This document shows positions 43,781 to 57,240 of a stretch of DNA of 64,000 bases, piece after piece. Below the pieces are notes generated by a model, which had not been told where the DNA came from, made no database searches, and worked only from the letters and a program-made list of their open reading frames with translations. Source of the stretch: Takakia lepidozioides. Its lineage: Eukaryota > Streptophyta > Takakiopsida > Takakiales > Takakiaceae. Location of the stretch: the NCBI GenBank assembly GCA_030704615.1, contig CM060733.1, positions 59,396,001 to 59,460,000 on the forward strand, in the 5' to 3' direction. The translations under genes were made by a program, and so were the position numbers. The first letter of the stretch is position 1; each line of letters starts with the position of its first letter.

Positions 43781-46700
43781 AGACGTGCTCAGAAAAGGCG
43801 GCGCACCTCCCTCAGGAGTCCACTGTGCGTTTAACACTATGATGTTTGGCTATGGCGATTACGTGTGGCCACCTGTGATCGTCATGAGGTCGGATGAACA
43901 CGAAAAGGACCCTGAGAGTGAGTTGCGTGGGTCGTTGAAGATATGGCTGAATGAGATGGAGTTTCCTTATGAAAGCATCAGATTCATGGGAGGACTTGGA
44001 AAGAATGAAAGAGATTTCTTGTACGTTTTTCCACCTACCTCCAGTGGTTATGCGGCAGCCCGATCGATCGGTGGTCGTTTACATACTGTAAAATACGCTG
44101 AAGTGGAGTACATGAATAAAATTGATCCGAAGAGACGTCTTGTGACGGGGTGGACATCGATCTCGGACGTGTTTCTTGCCAATAGACCTGAAAATCAGAC
44201 GAATACGGTTTATCTTCCCCCATTTCCTCTTTGGTCTTATACTCAGCTGAACTTTCGGATATGGCTGTCTCTCTCAGTCTTCGAATGTGGGTTTAGTCTC
44301 TGGTTTGTGTGTTGCTTCTGACTGCCTTTCTGTTGATGTGAATTAAATGGCGTACAGGCAGAATGTCCAAGAGAGGTGGCAGGTTCACAAACTCAAATGC
44401 GAATAGCGGATGCCATACAGACAATTACAGATGCAGAGCTCTCTGCGACAGCTGAGAAAGAGGAAGGCGATTTAGAGCGAGACAGCTTCTTTGTACATGT
44501 GCCAGCTCGGACCCTTTTAAACATCTTGTGCTATATCTGAAAGATTAACTTGTGATTGATTGATTTACTAGTGACCATCCCCTTTCCGTATTTTCTTGGC
44601 TTCCCTGTCACTCCTTGCTTGGTAATCACTCGCGAAGGTTCTGCAATTGCAGCTGCATGAAGAAGACGAATCCCACATCAGTCAGAGAAAGAAGTTTTTA
44701 TGGGAGAGACAAGAAAGGGAGTGGTTGATGCGGGAGCCATGGGCCTTAAGTGGTGCTCAGCTTGGGAAAAGCAGTTTGGAGAGACTCAACTCGCTACGCC
44801 ACAACTGGTGGGTGCAGCATATCTCCGCACTTTGACGCCCAAGTCCTCTCCACTGAATGTATCAACCTAGCTTTTTTCTGTGTCAGATATCAAAGTCAAG
44901 TTCCAACCTCGTGTGCAAATTTCAGACTTGGGTTGCATCCTGCCGGACGTACCCGCCGATATGTAGCGGAGCAGGTGTCGGGCAGCCAGCCGTGCAACCC
45001 TTTCAGACTAACAATGGCATGTCTCCGTAGAATGGAGTCAAATGTCGCCTAGGGAGCTAGGATATGGGCCTGACTGCGTAAATGCCCACTACAAACCATA
45101 CATGGTTGCACAAACTGAGAACTGCTCCTCTGATGGGCCTCGTATGCACTTGAAGTCGTCACAAAGTTTTGCGCAGGAGAGTTATTGCCATCACTCATCA
45201 CCTCATTTCAGGTGTTGTGGTAGAATGTTACAGTTGGTGGAGGTATATCCCTGATAGATGGTCAGAATTGAGCACGTTCAGTTATCAAGTACTGACAGTT
45301 TCTTCAGATTCAGCAAAACAGATATGCCATATATCTGAAAGTTCTTGTAAGATATTTTGAGATAGTGCGCCAAATTGTGATTGTTGGACAGGCCCTTAGC
45401 GGCAGAGAAGAGGGAGGTAGACACAATGAAGGCTGTAGAGAAGAAGAGCAAAGAAGCCGAAACCTTCGAGAAAATCCTAAATGATTTGGAAAAGGAATAT
45501 TTCAAATCGGCTCTGATTTTGAGGGAGAGGCAAAACGAGGAATTCATGGAGGTGAGAGCTATACTTTCTCTGCACATTCTTTCTTCATGTGTCACTGAAC
45601 TTTCAAAGACCTCTAGTTCTAGGTAGTATCTCCTATTCCTCACTTACTTTGCTCAGATATGTTTTGAAGAAAATTTCCGTAGGAAATACTTAAGTGTTTT
45701 TGCCTGAAGAGCGAGGAGCAGAGTGGCCATGGACATGTTCTCTCTCTTGTGTTCCCATGCAGGGCAAAGCTCTGGGGCTCACTAAATTTTTCCACTGCAG
45801 AGGGGTCAACTCTGAGGTTAAGAAAACCATGCTTTGTCGCGTTATTAGACCTGCCTTGGAGTACGGATCTGCTATATGGGTTGATAACTCCAAATAGGCT
45901 AAGTCTCTAGAATCCATTCAAGTGGGGGTGCTTAAGGAGTGTATGTCAGCATGCTCCAAAACAGCCAATGTGGCTGTTCGGGGTGAGTTTGGCATTCCGT
46001 CCTTAAGCTCCCGATGAGATGAATTCAAGGTCAGATGGTGGGGTCAGCTGCAACATATGCCCAACACCAGATATCCTAAATTAATCGACTCTATATCTTG
46101 GAAACAGGACCGCCCTGTCAAACAGGCTAAGTCCTGGCAGAAGAGAGTAGAAGAGATCCTCAAGGACCTGGACCTGGATCCGCAAGTCTTGACCCTGCTG
46201 GATAAATCTGACTTAGAGGCTGTAGTGTCCTCAGCCATGTCTGTTGCCATGAGATTGTCTGATGAAAATGAAGTTAGGCAGAAAACTTCCCTGAACTTGT
46301 TTCCAGTCTGTGACATGGGGAGGACATCTTGGACGACCTCAAGGGTCTACCCACTCTCGGCACTAGACTGAAATTTAAACTCAGGGCAGGAAGCCTACCT
46401 TTGAACAGCAAAGCAGAGAGGAAAGGGAGAGTGCAATTGCCTGTTGTGTGGGCAATCTGAAGACAGTGTTCATTTTCTGATACACTTTCCGGGGTTCTCT
46501 CACCAAAGAGACGCTCTCTTCAAATCTATTAAGGGAATTGTGCCTGTACCCCTGTTTACCAAGATTGAAAGTCTCGAGGCTGAGCCAAAAGCCCAGGCCC
46601 TCCTGAGGCCTAGTTTTTGGGCAAATCACACACAGCAGATTGATGCTTGTGTGAAGGGATTTCTAGAGGATATCTGGAAAACCCGGATTAATTCTTTATA

Positions 46701-48021
46701 TGGAGGTAAGTCTTACTACCAACGTCAGCCCCTGACAGAGGTAGGTTCTGTCCCTTTTGTTCCCGCTCAAACTGGGCGCGGGGTCAATGGCCACAAGGCT
46801 ATGGCAAACAACGTCTTATGAGTACAATCTCTCTTGTGTTCCCATGCGCATGCAAGTGTGCATCGTTGTTGAGATCTCTGGAGCAGAGAATCCAGGGTTA
46901 GGCAGGTTGGCTAAAGTGAGGGAGCTGCAGCCACCCCAAAAGTATTACAACATAAGATTGGGTGCAGCACTGGGACATAACTTTTTTCGTAAATTTCTTT
47001 CCATTGAAAGATTGTTGATCTCTTACAGCATCTGAGGCAGCAGCAAGCCAGCAGAGCTGCATTATTCGATCGCGAGATGACAGCAAGAAAGAAAGTTACG
47101 GAACTTGTTATATCTACTGAGGAAGAAACCATGCGCATTCAGGTTCGAGCTACTCGAGGGGTTGTAATGAAGGTGCAGTCCTCCCTTCCATACAAGATTG
47201 ATGTAAACACCTTCACTTATGTAGTGGTGGACAGTGTCAGACCCCAAGTTATGCATCGCACATACCTGATGGTTGAAATAATTCGTCTGCACAATAGCAA
47301 ACACACTGTTATTGGTTCTATGTTGCTACTTTGGTGCTAACTTGTAATCTGTAGCATGTTTGAGTTTCAGATTTTTCACAAGCATATCACGCAGGCATGC
47401 GAGGCTATGAAAGTATCTACTGTCTTGGACTTCTCAAACTAGTCACATGTCCATCAAAAAAGTTCTGTAAATTCGAGTCAATCTTGTCAAGTCTGAAAAT
47501 CTTGGTACAAAGATGAATTTTGCTGGATTTTCTTCACAATGTTGTACCTTTGGTTGCTCCCTCACAAACAAAGCTACTTTTGAGCATCATGTTAAGCAAA
47601 TATTGAACAGTATCCATGGATGTTTGTGGTGCAATGAACGCAGTCTGAAGAAGACCTGAAGAGGCAGCAGGACGTAGCTCAGGCTATCTGGCGGAGAAAT
47701 CTTGAAGAGGCAAACAACAATCTCAAAAAGAGAGAGGATGCCGAACATGTGCGAAAATATGAATGCAGCATCTGTTTCAATGAGTTGGAGGCACCTGGCA
47801 CCATGCAACCCAACTTGGACGGCAGTTGCACTAATTTGAAACGATTGTTGCCAAGCTGCTCCACAAGTGATCATGAGAAGCCAAGAAAAAGGAGTTGTTT
47901 ATATCCTTGTGGCCATACATGCTTTTGTATGGAATGTTCACTAAGAATCTGGAGGGGGGACAAACGATGTCCTATGTGTAAGAAATGCATGACCCACAAA
48001 CCAATATGCACATATTCATGA
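43781..48021 (+). CDS. XS domain / coiled-coil / RING finger protein (multi-exon)
   Basis: Proposed exons are 43781-44207, 44358-44492, 44653-about 44814, 45392-45551, 47029-47142 and 47644-48021. They have AG acceptors and mostly consensus GT donors. The first exon reads as an XS domain of the SGS3/IDN2 type: YVWPPVIVMRSDE, then FLYVFPPTSSGYAAARSIGG and KRRLVTGWTSISDVF. XS domains bind RNA in plant small-RNA pathways. Middle exons are rich in E, K, R and Q and predict long coiled coils (KKSKEAETFEKILNDLEKEY, HLRQQQASRAALFDREMTAR). The last exon ends with a C3HC4 RING: CSIC, CGHTCFCMEC, CPMC, suggesting an E3 ubiquitin ligase. No zf-XS or XH domain is seen. The 5' end may have further exons. 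A LINE sits in the fourth intron. Exon 3's end is uncertain. Confidence 0.7.
45700..46830 (+). mobile_element. LINE 3' fragment in an intron of the XS-RING gene
   Basis: Broken frames spell the C-terminal part of a LINE ORF2: FHCRGVNSEVKKTMLCRVI, PALEYGSAIW, the block NTRYPKLIDSISWKQDRPV, EVRQKTSLNLFPVCDMG, and a zinc motif CNCLLCGQSEDSVHFLIHF. The usual C of the last zinc position is F here. It ends near GGCCACAAGGCTATGGCAAA at 46790-46809, shared with the other LINE pieces at 19.6 and 51.5 kb. It has the same orientation as the host gene. Confidence 0.8.
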
Positions 48022-49080
48022 TGGAGACTAGCCACGTCCTTGACAGATATTATAAATTTATTAGTCAATTCAGGGCTTTACTTCACATTGCTCTTTTTTG
48101 GTGCAGTCTTCTCCAGAGTTCAAATTCTGGCTCTGCTTTTCAGGATTTTCTTGGACCTTGTAATCTTAGATGTATCACCTCAAGTACATTGGACCACTTC
48201 CAACTTCAGATTGGATTCACCCGTGGCTGTGGGTATTTTGAACATTTGATATCATCGTAGTGCAGAGGTACAGTACTACCCATGTTTAGCTGATCACAGG
48301 TCCAGATCAGGTAAAGAGTAGATGACAATTTTGAAGATAGTAATCAATCCATAGCCCATTGAAGTAACTCAAGATAGTTGCTCCCAACAGAAGTCAATAT
48401 GGATTTTGTGTGGTAGTACATATTTTTATTTGGAGAGAGAACTTACGACCAACAACACTGGAACGACTTGTTTTAGATATAGAGCATTTGACAAAAACAT
48501 GTGCATGCTACTGATACTTCTTGTTGGTTGAGAAACGGAGAGAGAGCTGCAGACAGGTAATTGAGCCGCAAGATTCTAACATTGCGGAGGAGGGTCCTTT
48601 GTCCTTTCCTTCATATGCATGTGTTTCCAAGTAAAAATGGACATCCCAATGCAAGAGGATATGAAGACCTTGGGGTTGGCTCGAAAGGGAGCCATTGCAG
48701 TTCCCTGAGCTGATATTCAGAGGTGAGTGTGCAGCAGATCGTCACTGAGGTACAATCTTTGTCCTCTCAACTGGGCCGTTGTTTAAGTACCATGTCCAAG
48801 GATGCCCTGTCTTTGAATTCAATGAATAGAATTTTGTGCTCAGAGGTTCTGCTTGCCAGGCTTGCTCAATACCTGCAGGCCTCCACAGCTCCTTAGCAAC
48901 AAAGATGTTGCTGCCTTGTGGGATTCAAGTTCTTCGGCGAGGATGAGAACCTATTGATGGATGTTAATGGGGAGGAGCATCTTTTTGGACCAGTTGTCCC
49001 AGAGGCCACATCTGTCTTCCAAGGTGCCCAGTTCCTTTTCAAGTTTCGAAAGGTAGCCTGAGAGATCCCGTGCCTTTGAA
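48022..49080. other. 3' flank of the RING gene, no further gene seen
   Basis: This is probable 3' UTR followed by spacer. No supported coding frame or repeat. Confidence 0.4.
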
Positions 49081-49340
49081 TGCCCCATTGTTACTCTCAA
49101 GCTTGGATAGGCGAGTAATGGTCGTGTTGACTGGTGGTCTTGGCCTTGAGCACTCTCTCAAGAGAAAATTCCTCCCCCACATCATGTGTAACACAAAGCG
49201 TGGGCATGTATCCTGCCTCCTTCATCAGTCCATTCAGCTCAGCATAGATTTCACGCTATCTGGATGGAATTTGTCATCTACTAGGAATGTATACAACTTT
49301 GTTCTCCATGCAGTTACGCCCGGCTCCGTTCTGACACCTG

Positions 49341-49640
49341 TGTCTTTCATCATTGCTGCATGGTGGACCTTCTTGGCCGTGTAGGGCGATTGGGTAAGGC
49401 AGAGGACCTGATTGATAAAATGCCAATCAAACCAGATGATTCGGTGTGGGTGGCCTTGCTTGGTGCATGTAGAATTCATGGTGATGTGGACCTAGCAGAA
49501 CGTGTGGCAAAATGCCTTTTCAAGTAGGATCCACAGCATGCTATAACTTACTCTGTGCTGCTATCGAACATCTATGCCGCGGTTGGCAGGTGGGACAATC
49601 AAGCCTTCATCCACCAGGCCAGCATGGCTACCCGCAGTGA
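49341..49640 (+). pseudogene. PLS-class PPR remnant (E region)
   Basis: Starting near 49351 the frame reads HHCCMVDLLGRVGRLGKAED, then IDKMPIKPDDSVWVALLGAC and RIHGDVDLAERVA. This is the end of the repeat array and E motif of PLS-class PPR proteins. A TAG at about 49526 interrupts it where such proteins continue (DPQHAITYSVLLSNIYAAVG is seen after the stop). It is a decayed copy of an organellar RNA-editing-type PPR gene. Confidence 0.75.
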
Positions 49641-49646
49641 GAACAC

Positions 49647-49770
49647 CTACAAGGTAATTTCATCCGGCGTCAGGCCTTCCTTTTGCATTTGTTCAAATAG
49701 GTTAAGTGCCTCCCGAGCACACCCATGCTGAGCATATCCTGCAATAATCACATTCCATGGATCCGGGTGG
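49647..49770 (-). pseudogene. PLS-class PPR fragment, inverted
   Basis: The minus strand reads DPWNVIIAGYAQHGCAREAL followed by NLFEQMQKEGLTPDEITL, one PLS repeat. It lies head-on against the plus-strand fragment ending just before it. Confidence 0.75.
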
Positions 49771-50070
49771 GCGCCGGATGAGAGTTTTGTTGTGGGATTC
49801 TTACAATGTGAAGAACTGTCATACAACAAATATACTTGCCTTATTTCCCCACAATACAATTTCCTTGTCAGCTTTGCATGCCAAAGCCCATAATGACATG
49901 CTTCACATTTTATTCCCAATGTTATGCTCCCAATAACCACGGCCCTAATAACCCGTACTGTTATTCTCCTGAAAATCGCTGCAAAAATACGGGCATGCGG
50001 CTTCTGTCAGGACTCCGACGGACGACAGCACATATTATTCTGACCCAGGGCTGCTAGAGGCCTGCAACTA

Positions 50071-50690
50071 CTGGACGAACACTGGGACGATTACAATACG
50101 TTGAACCATATAATGATGCGTGTCAAGTATTTGACAAATTGGCTAATCGAGATGTGTGCTCATGGAGCATGATGATCACAGGATATGCTCAGCATGGATG
50201 TGGTATGGAGGCTTTCGAGGAGATGATAGGACAGGATCCCATTCATTTCCATTCTCAATGCATGTGCCAGCGAAAGTGGAATTGCACCAGATATCATCCT
50301 GGACCCTTCTTGACATGTATGCCAAATGCGGGAGTGTCAAGGATGCTTGCCAAGTGTTTGACAACTCAGCCCATCGAGATGTGGTCTCATGGAATGCAAT
50401 GATTGCAGGATATGCCCAGCTTGGGTGTGGTAGGGAGGCTTTGGAGATCCATGAGCAAATGATGTGGGAAGGGCTGACATCTGACAACATCATCTTCATT
50501 TGTATTCTCAATGCATGTGCTAGCCTAGCTGCCCTGGGAAAGGGCAAAAAGGTTCATGCTGACATTGTGAAGGCTGATTTCATGCCAGATATCATTCTGA
50601 AGACTGCCCTTGCTGAATTTATGCCAAATGTGGGGGCCTGAAGGATGCGCGTCGCGTGTCCGACAATATGGGTCGCGTGTCGACAGATGT
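50071..50690 (+). pseudogene. PLS-class PPR remnant
   Basis: Repeats are readable in two frames: ACQVFDKLANRDVCSWSMMI with TGYAQHGCGMEAFEEM, then AHRDVVSWNAMIAGYAQLGC, LNACASLAALGKGKKVHADI and VKADFMPDIILKTALAEFMP. Frame shifts near 50.23 kb and a stop at 50.64 kb break it. Confidence 0.8.
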
Positions 50691-51530
50691 ATGTATTGGT
50701 GTCTACCTGAATGCCTCGTTGGTTCAAAATGTGCAGCGCTTCTTTATGCCATCCTACCTTACATAGTGTCTTTACATCCCTGTAAGTGCCAGAATAGTTC
50801 GCATTGACTCCCTCTCTTGGTCCCTCAAAAGCACTGGTGAGGCTGGAGGAACTACCCCTGCTGCCGGCCTCATGTCCAACAAACAGCTGTGCTTTGTAGG
50901 ACCTTCCAATCCAGCATGACTCAAAGCTCTTAGTTACAGAGCTTTGTACTCAAACTAACTCATAACATGCTCGCAGATACTTCAAAGAAAGAAGGAGCTT
51001 CATGGTGTACATCAACATTGGAAAAATCACCAGAATGTGCTTGTGGTGAGTAGCTCTGCTTTCGTCCATGCAGGGTTTGACCATTCCTCAATCAAAAGGA
51101 CCTCCTTTGTGCCTTTATGCCTGAAGTCAGGTGACCTTGGACTTCTCTGTGAAAACCACCACCGGGCAGCTGAGTAGCCTCAGTTTCAACCACAGCCTCC
51201 CAAAGCTCAGGCGAAAACCATGAAAACTCTAAGCATCTTCTGAATAAAAGGGAACAACCTAATGTTGAAGAACTCAGTGAGGGGCTTCTCTAATGAGGGA
51301 GAAATTGTCATAACTTAACAACCGATGATATAATCCCCTTCAGTCACAAGCCCTCTTCGACATTCACGTCCTGAATGAAGATAACCTCACCTTGTCAAAC
51401 CTGTTGTCGCACCACTGTGAAGGATCTGAGAAGAACTCCTGCCAGAGTTGCTCTTTAGCTTGAGCTGCTTGCAACTACTCTACAGGTCATACTATGTGAG
51501 CCAATTATGAATCATCCCAATTCTCTGGGA
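50691..51530. other. No supported gene
   Basis: I see neither motifs nor repeats I can name. Confidence 0.4.
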
Positions 51531-51534
51531 AGAA

Positions 51535-51800
51535 TGTACTCATAAGACGCAGTTTGCCATAGCCTTGTGGCCACTCTAGTGTGGGCAGAAGAAGAGGGGA
51601 CAGACACTACCTTTGGGGACTTACCTTGATATAAACAATTAGTTTGGGCTTTCCAGATTTCCTCTAGAACGCCCTTCACACATGATCAATCTGCTGTGTG
51701 TGAGCTGCCCAGGAATCAGATCCCAACAGGGCAAGGACTTTATTCAAGGTAGTCCCTGCCCTAAGTTTACATTTCAAGAATGTACTCATGCCGTTCCCTA
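51535..51800 (-). mobile_element. LINE 3'-terminal fragment
   Basis: The sequence GCCATAGCCTTGTGGCC at 51557-51573, followed by ACAATTAGTTTGGGCTTTCC near 51636, matches on the minus strand the 3' ends of the LINE copies at 46.8 kb and 19.6 kb. Only about the last 250 bp are present. Confidence 0.7.
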
Positions 51801-51849
51801 CAAACATTGGCTGGCTCCAAGATACAAGATACAAGACTTCGAGTTACAA

Positions 51850-54800
51850 GACTTCGAGTTTAACCTGTAATGTAGAGGACATGTGAGCACAGATATGACA
51901 CAGACATTTCTTTGGTCCTCCAAAGTTGTTCGGAGCCACCCTTGCCAGTCACACTGATGGATGAACACTGAGAAATGTTCTCATCGCCCTTCTTCTGCGA
52001 ATATTGACTAAAACTTCACCTTGATGACGACGTCCCTGTTGGATGTCAATCCACTTGTGGGGTTTCCACCTACCAGGGTATGGATAGCCACCCTTCCACA
52101 CACGCCATAGTGTTTGCTCATTGCCAACAGTAATCTGGCCACAGAAATGGAGTATCAATGTAGGGCATGCTAGGAAGTACTAAGTTGATTCCAGCAGTGC
52201 TACAGCCCCATTCGCCACAACCCAGATCTGGTGTAATTGATATCCTTAGAATGTAGTATGTAGGGCAAGACCAGGCAGAGAGAAAGAGGAAAAAGAGAAG
52301 AGTTGAAGGAATGAGAACCCCCCACATCAGCATTACTCAATAAGACCCAAGTCAATGAGTAGCTGGTAAAGAGCAATGTACACCACAGTACAGGGAGGCT
52401 ATTGTCATTTGTCTAAGTTCTCATGGACAGGCTGCAGCTTGTCCAACCTTTGTTGTGCAGGTAGTTGCCAGTAAGAATATGTTAACAAGAGGTAAACACA
52501 ACATATTGCGTTTAGTGTTTCCTTGTCTAGCTTTGACCTGCATGTACCACCTCTCTCTCTCTCTTGGATAGAGCTTCCAGGATACTGCGGGGCCTGGAGG
52601 GCGTCGCTTAGACTCCCGTTATTCTACAGCCCTTGCATGCCCATGATGTCAACTTCGTCGACCAGTGTGCGACTAGTTTCTGCTCAATGACAATTCGGAG
52701 CCTGGATCGCTCCGACACATACAATCCAGAGACCGAAAACAGAACACACTAGGAATTACATGTCCGTACCTTTCTTTGGTTGCTCTCATACTGGAAGGGG
52801 TTCGTTGCCATCACTTGCAAGGGTCTCAAGCCAGACATTGCTGAAGTGACCCACTTCAGCTGCACTGCCTGGTCCTTCAATGCGCTGCATGATGTGGTTC
52901 CACCCGACTGTTCCCCGCAAGAAGAAGATAGGGCCTTGGGTCAAGCTTCTGCATCCATACCTGTGACCGTGAGGAAGGCGATACTTGATCACCTCTCAAA
53001 TCCTTGCTCAATACTCACAGACAGGATGAGAAATGGTCACACCCAAAGTTGTCTCCAAATTATATGTGTCCATTTTGACGACAGCTAATTTGGAGGTCCA
53101 GCTTGTAAGCCACCCACAACAAATGGGATAGTAAGTAATGAGGATCTGGTTGTCATGATTTTCTTCTGTTCTCTGCTCGAGTTCAGCTATGGCTGCCTCC
53201 AACCTCCAGTCAATGTCATCAAGCACATGCCCAGGTTCAAACGCATGGTTCAACACCGAACTGCCTCATGCTTTGCTCTTAGGCGAAGTGTATCGCTAAA
53301 ACAGAAATGGGTTCACTCAAATGTGTCAGGGAAGACAGGCTCATCGTTACGCAGTACTCCAAGACTTCAGGTGAGAAATGGGTTCTCACTTACCTTAGAA
53401 TTAGGTCGTGGGAGGGTAGCGTGCATTTGAAACTAGTTGTGAAAATTTGCACCACTCTTGCATGTTGCATGCTATTCCTTGGACTGTTGAAATGTGTTCA
53501 CCTCCCTCTGACCATTTTACAGCAGATAGGCATAAGGATTTTTAAGTTTGAAATTTGTGACTCAATGATATGATGCTTGTTTAGTTCATCGATCTGTATG
53601 GGCTCAGCTATCGCTTTATTGTTTGAATTCAGGAAAACTCGCGTTTGGTTTACTTGATTTTTGAGTTTGTCCCCGCCCAATATTCAGTTGGGTAGGTGAG
53701 AGCTGTAATAAGGCCGCATTGTGGGGTTATGTCCTTAGCAGTGGGAGAGTGATTTGAGAACCTATACCTCATCAGGAACGCTAGTATGAGAGAAAGTATG
53801 CAACAGTCGCTCAACGTTAATGAAAACCCACGGTTTCATGAGGGTTCTGAGTCACATCATACATTTGACCGGGAACCACCCGTAAGTAAGTCGTCTGCCC
53901 AACCCGCTGTCTCTCAACCACCTTCTCTCTTCACTTCAGCATGACAGAACGCAGCCTGAACTGAGGGGGAATTGAACCCCATGATCTGCCCCTTTCTGCA
54001 CAGTGTCCCCCCTCCCAAACAAAAGCAGCCAGATAGCCCCACACCCCACTAATGCAACAAACCATGTCATGCCCCAAAGAGTGGCAAACCGTTCAACCAA
54101 AAGGAATAACCCAGTTCACGGTGTATCCTCCAATCATCCACCCCCAACCAAAACAACCAAAACAAAGCTCGAGCAGCCCAGCAATGCATACCCAACCCAA
54201 ACAGCAAACACCCATCCCCACGAAGAGCCCAACTCATCAAAGCTGGAAATCTCAGTGTTCATTGAAACACTCAAGGAAGGGACTCATACACATGGCACAC
54301 TCCACATCAAAACCCCTGCCAAGCAACAAATGGTAGCATGGTAAGATGACAACCATCACACAGTGAAGCCCACAATCGCACAATACACACTCACAGGCAG
54401 AACTCAGGAAACCAATGAAACAAAGAAGACAACTACCTTTCACGTACATGATGGGCCTCCCGCCAACACGCACCAAGGCATAGAAATGAATCTTGGCACT
54501 ACGAACAGTAGTGATGCGTGCAACAATGGCAAACCACGCACAAACGACGAAGGGCGAAATGTAACATCTGGTGCACATCCGAAGCCCCTAGCACCACGAT
54601 AGTCGTCGTTGTAAGTGAATGAGTCATGGCCAAGCAAAACTCTAGGTCATGAGACATAGCTCGCACGCCCATGCCATTCATGCATGAAACATGCAATATA
54701 AATGCATTCACCATAGTGGTGTCGAGAAAGAAAAAAAACCTATGCCACCACTTCATCATTTTTAGTTGCATACTATACTATAAGCTGCTTGGAACTGGTC

Positions 54801-55080
54801 TTGCACATCCACACCACGCATGTAGGTCTTATACTGCACATGCATTGGCACAGACGGTACCGAGACCTTGGCATTCCCCACAAAATGCTTCACACTCACA
54901 GGAGTTCAGGCCCGATGCTTGGTCGAGCCCCCCATAACACCATGAACACCCCCTTTTTGTCCCACCAAAGACATGCAGCAATTTGTCGGGTACTATGCAT
55001 TTTGAACCAAGTATCTCCTCGTGTAGCAGTCTTGCTTTATTTCAAGCATGTCAAGGAAGGTGGCAGTCCCTTTCTATTCA
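51850..55080. other. No supported gene; C/A-rich patch at 54.0-54.6 kb
   Basis: No family motif was recognised. Around 54003-54600 the plus strand is strongly C/A-rich with frames rich in Pro, Thr and Asn, possibly eroded transposon linker sequence belonging to the Gypsy element downstream. Confidence 0.35.
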
Positions 55081-55980
55081 ACCTTACTGTCTCAATGGCC
55101 TACGTCCCTTTCAAAACCAAGTTATACAACAGTTGGGGACCTATCAGAGGGCGTCATTTTCAGCTGCATACGGATTGGAGCATGCTAGGGCTTGGAGCGG
55201 TGCTCACACAGGTGGATGATGAGTGGAGAGAGTTTGTAGTAGCTTATGCTAGCCGCTCGAACAACGCTGCAGAGACAAAGTACAGCTCTTACGAGGGAGA
55301 GTGGTTAGCTGCAGTGTGGGTCGTGGCACACTTCAGGTGCTATCTATATGGCAACCTCTTTACCCTTGTCACGGATCACCAGCCACTCAAGCGGTTGATG
55401 GAGTCAGACAAACTTACGGGAAAGCTTGCACGGTGGGCACTCATACTCCAGGAGTATGACTTTCAGGTGGTACATCGACCTGGTATAGTCAATCGGGATG
55501 CTAATGGGATGAGTCGCAATCCATGCACGAGCCAACAAGATGACACTGGAGCTCGGTGGGCATGGTGAGACGGACAAAGAGCTGGTGCCTGGATGGGATT
55601 TCTGTGTATCTTGCAGCGGAATGCCAGGTTGGACCTACAACAGGGATGATTGTAGACCAAGTGTCTGAGGACCCTTAGGCCAGCGATGAGCCCGATGGCG
55701 CCAGAGATATACATGAGGATTCAGCTGTGTTGGACTATCTCCGCACTGGAGACACGGCAGCCACTGTGACTGCCAAGGAAAGGGATCGGATCCTACAACG
55801 AGCCAAGAGGTTCAAGTGGGAGGGGACACACATGCTCCGAGTATGGGTGGATGGTCGAGTGAGGATTGTGCCTCACCCAACACAGCGGGCACGGTTAGTG
55901 CGGCATGCCCATGAGGAGTTGGGGCATTTTGGGGTGCGACACACTCACAGTTTACTGCAGAGGCAGTATTAGTGGCGTGG
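55081..55980 (+). pseudogene. Gypsy RNase H and integrase zinc-finger region
   Basis: From about 55130 the frame carries the RNase H of Ty3/Gypsy pol: FQLHTDWSMLGLGAVLTQ, AYASRSNNAAETKYSSYEGE, LVTDHQPLKRLM and GKLARWALILQEYDFQVVHR. The acidic residues D, E and D are in place. NRDANGMSRNP marks its end, followed by a stop and a broken stretch. From 55727 a second frame gives the HHCC zinc region start (RLVRHAHEELGHFGVRHTHS) of the integrase. The reverse transcriptase upstream and the rest of the integrase are missing. At 55981 the element is cut by LINE sequence. Confidence 0.85.
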
Positions 55981-57130
55981 TATGCACATGGGATACCCTT
56001 CAGGTCATCCAGGATGTCCTCCCCCATGTCACAATCTGGAAACAGGTTCAGGGATGTTTTCTGCCTAACTTCTTTTTCATTACACAATTTTGTGGCAGGA
56101 CACATGGCTTTGGACACTACAATCTCTAAGTCACATGGTTCCAACAGGGTCAAGACTTGCTGGTCCACATTCAGATCCTTGAGAGTCTCTTCTAGTCTCT
56201 TCTGCCAGGACTTGGTCTGTTTGGCTGGGCGGTCCTGTTTCCAAGATATAGAGTCGATTAACTTACGATATCTGGTGTAAAGACGTGTTGCAACAGACTC
56301 CACCATCTCACCTTGAAGTCATCTCCTCGGGAGGTTAAGAAATGGATGCCAAACTTACCATGAATAGCCACATTGGCTGTTTTGGAGCATGCGGACATCC
56401 ACTCCTTAAGCACACTTGGAAGGATACTGCAGACCTAGCCTCGTTGGAGTTATCAACCCATATAGCAAATGCGTACTCCAATGCAGGTCCAATGACGTGA
56501 CAAAGCAACATTTCCTTGACCTAAAAATTAGTCCCTCTGCACACAGTGGTAGACCCTTCGGTTTTTCCACGATGTCCTCCCCCATGTCACAGACTGAAAA
56601 CATGTTCAGGGATGTTTTCTGCCTAACTTCGTTTTCATTACACATTTTCTCTGGTAGCACTCACTTCCGTGGACACTACAGTCTCTAAGTCGCATTTATC
56701 CAGCAAGATGAAGACGTGTGGGTCCACATTTAGATCCTTGAGAGTCAGTTCTACTGTCTTCTGCCAAGACTTGGCCTGTTTGGCTGGACGGTCCTGTTTC
56801 CAAGATATAGAGTCGATTAACCTACAATATCTGGTGTGAAGACGTGTGTTGCAACAGACTCCACCATCTCACCTTCAATTAATCTCCGCAAGAGCTTAAG
56901 GAAGGGATGCCACACCCACCCCAAAACAGCCACATTGGCTGTTTTGGAGCATGCGGACATCCACTCCTTAAGCACCCCCACTTGGAAGGATTCTGCAGAC
57001 CTAGCCTCGTTGGAGTTATCATCCCATATAGCAAATGCGTACTCCAAGGCAAGTCCAATGACGTGACAAAGCAAGGTTTTCTTGACCTCAAAGTTAATCC
57101 CTCTGCAGTGGAACAATTTAGTGAGACTCA
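55981..57130 (-). mobile_element. LINE fragments, two partly overlapping copies
   Basis: On the minus strand the region 57130-56540 reads FHCRGINFEVKKTLLCHVIG, SACSKTANVAVLGWVWHPFL and EVRQKTSLNMFSVCDMG. The block from about 56500 to 55985 repeats the later part (KLIDSISWKQDRPAKQTKSW, EVRQKTSLNLFPDCDMG). Both match the 45.7-46.8 kb LINE. The two copies are joined head to tail, by duplication or nested insertion. Confidence 0.75.
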
Positions 57131-57240
57131 GCGCTTTGCCCTTTCTGTTTGAACAACTTTATGGATATGTGCATCCCAGTCTTAGTTTGAGGAGAACTCA
57201 ATGCCCAGAAAACATGAACACGAGTAGGGGTATAACTCAC

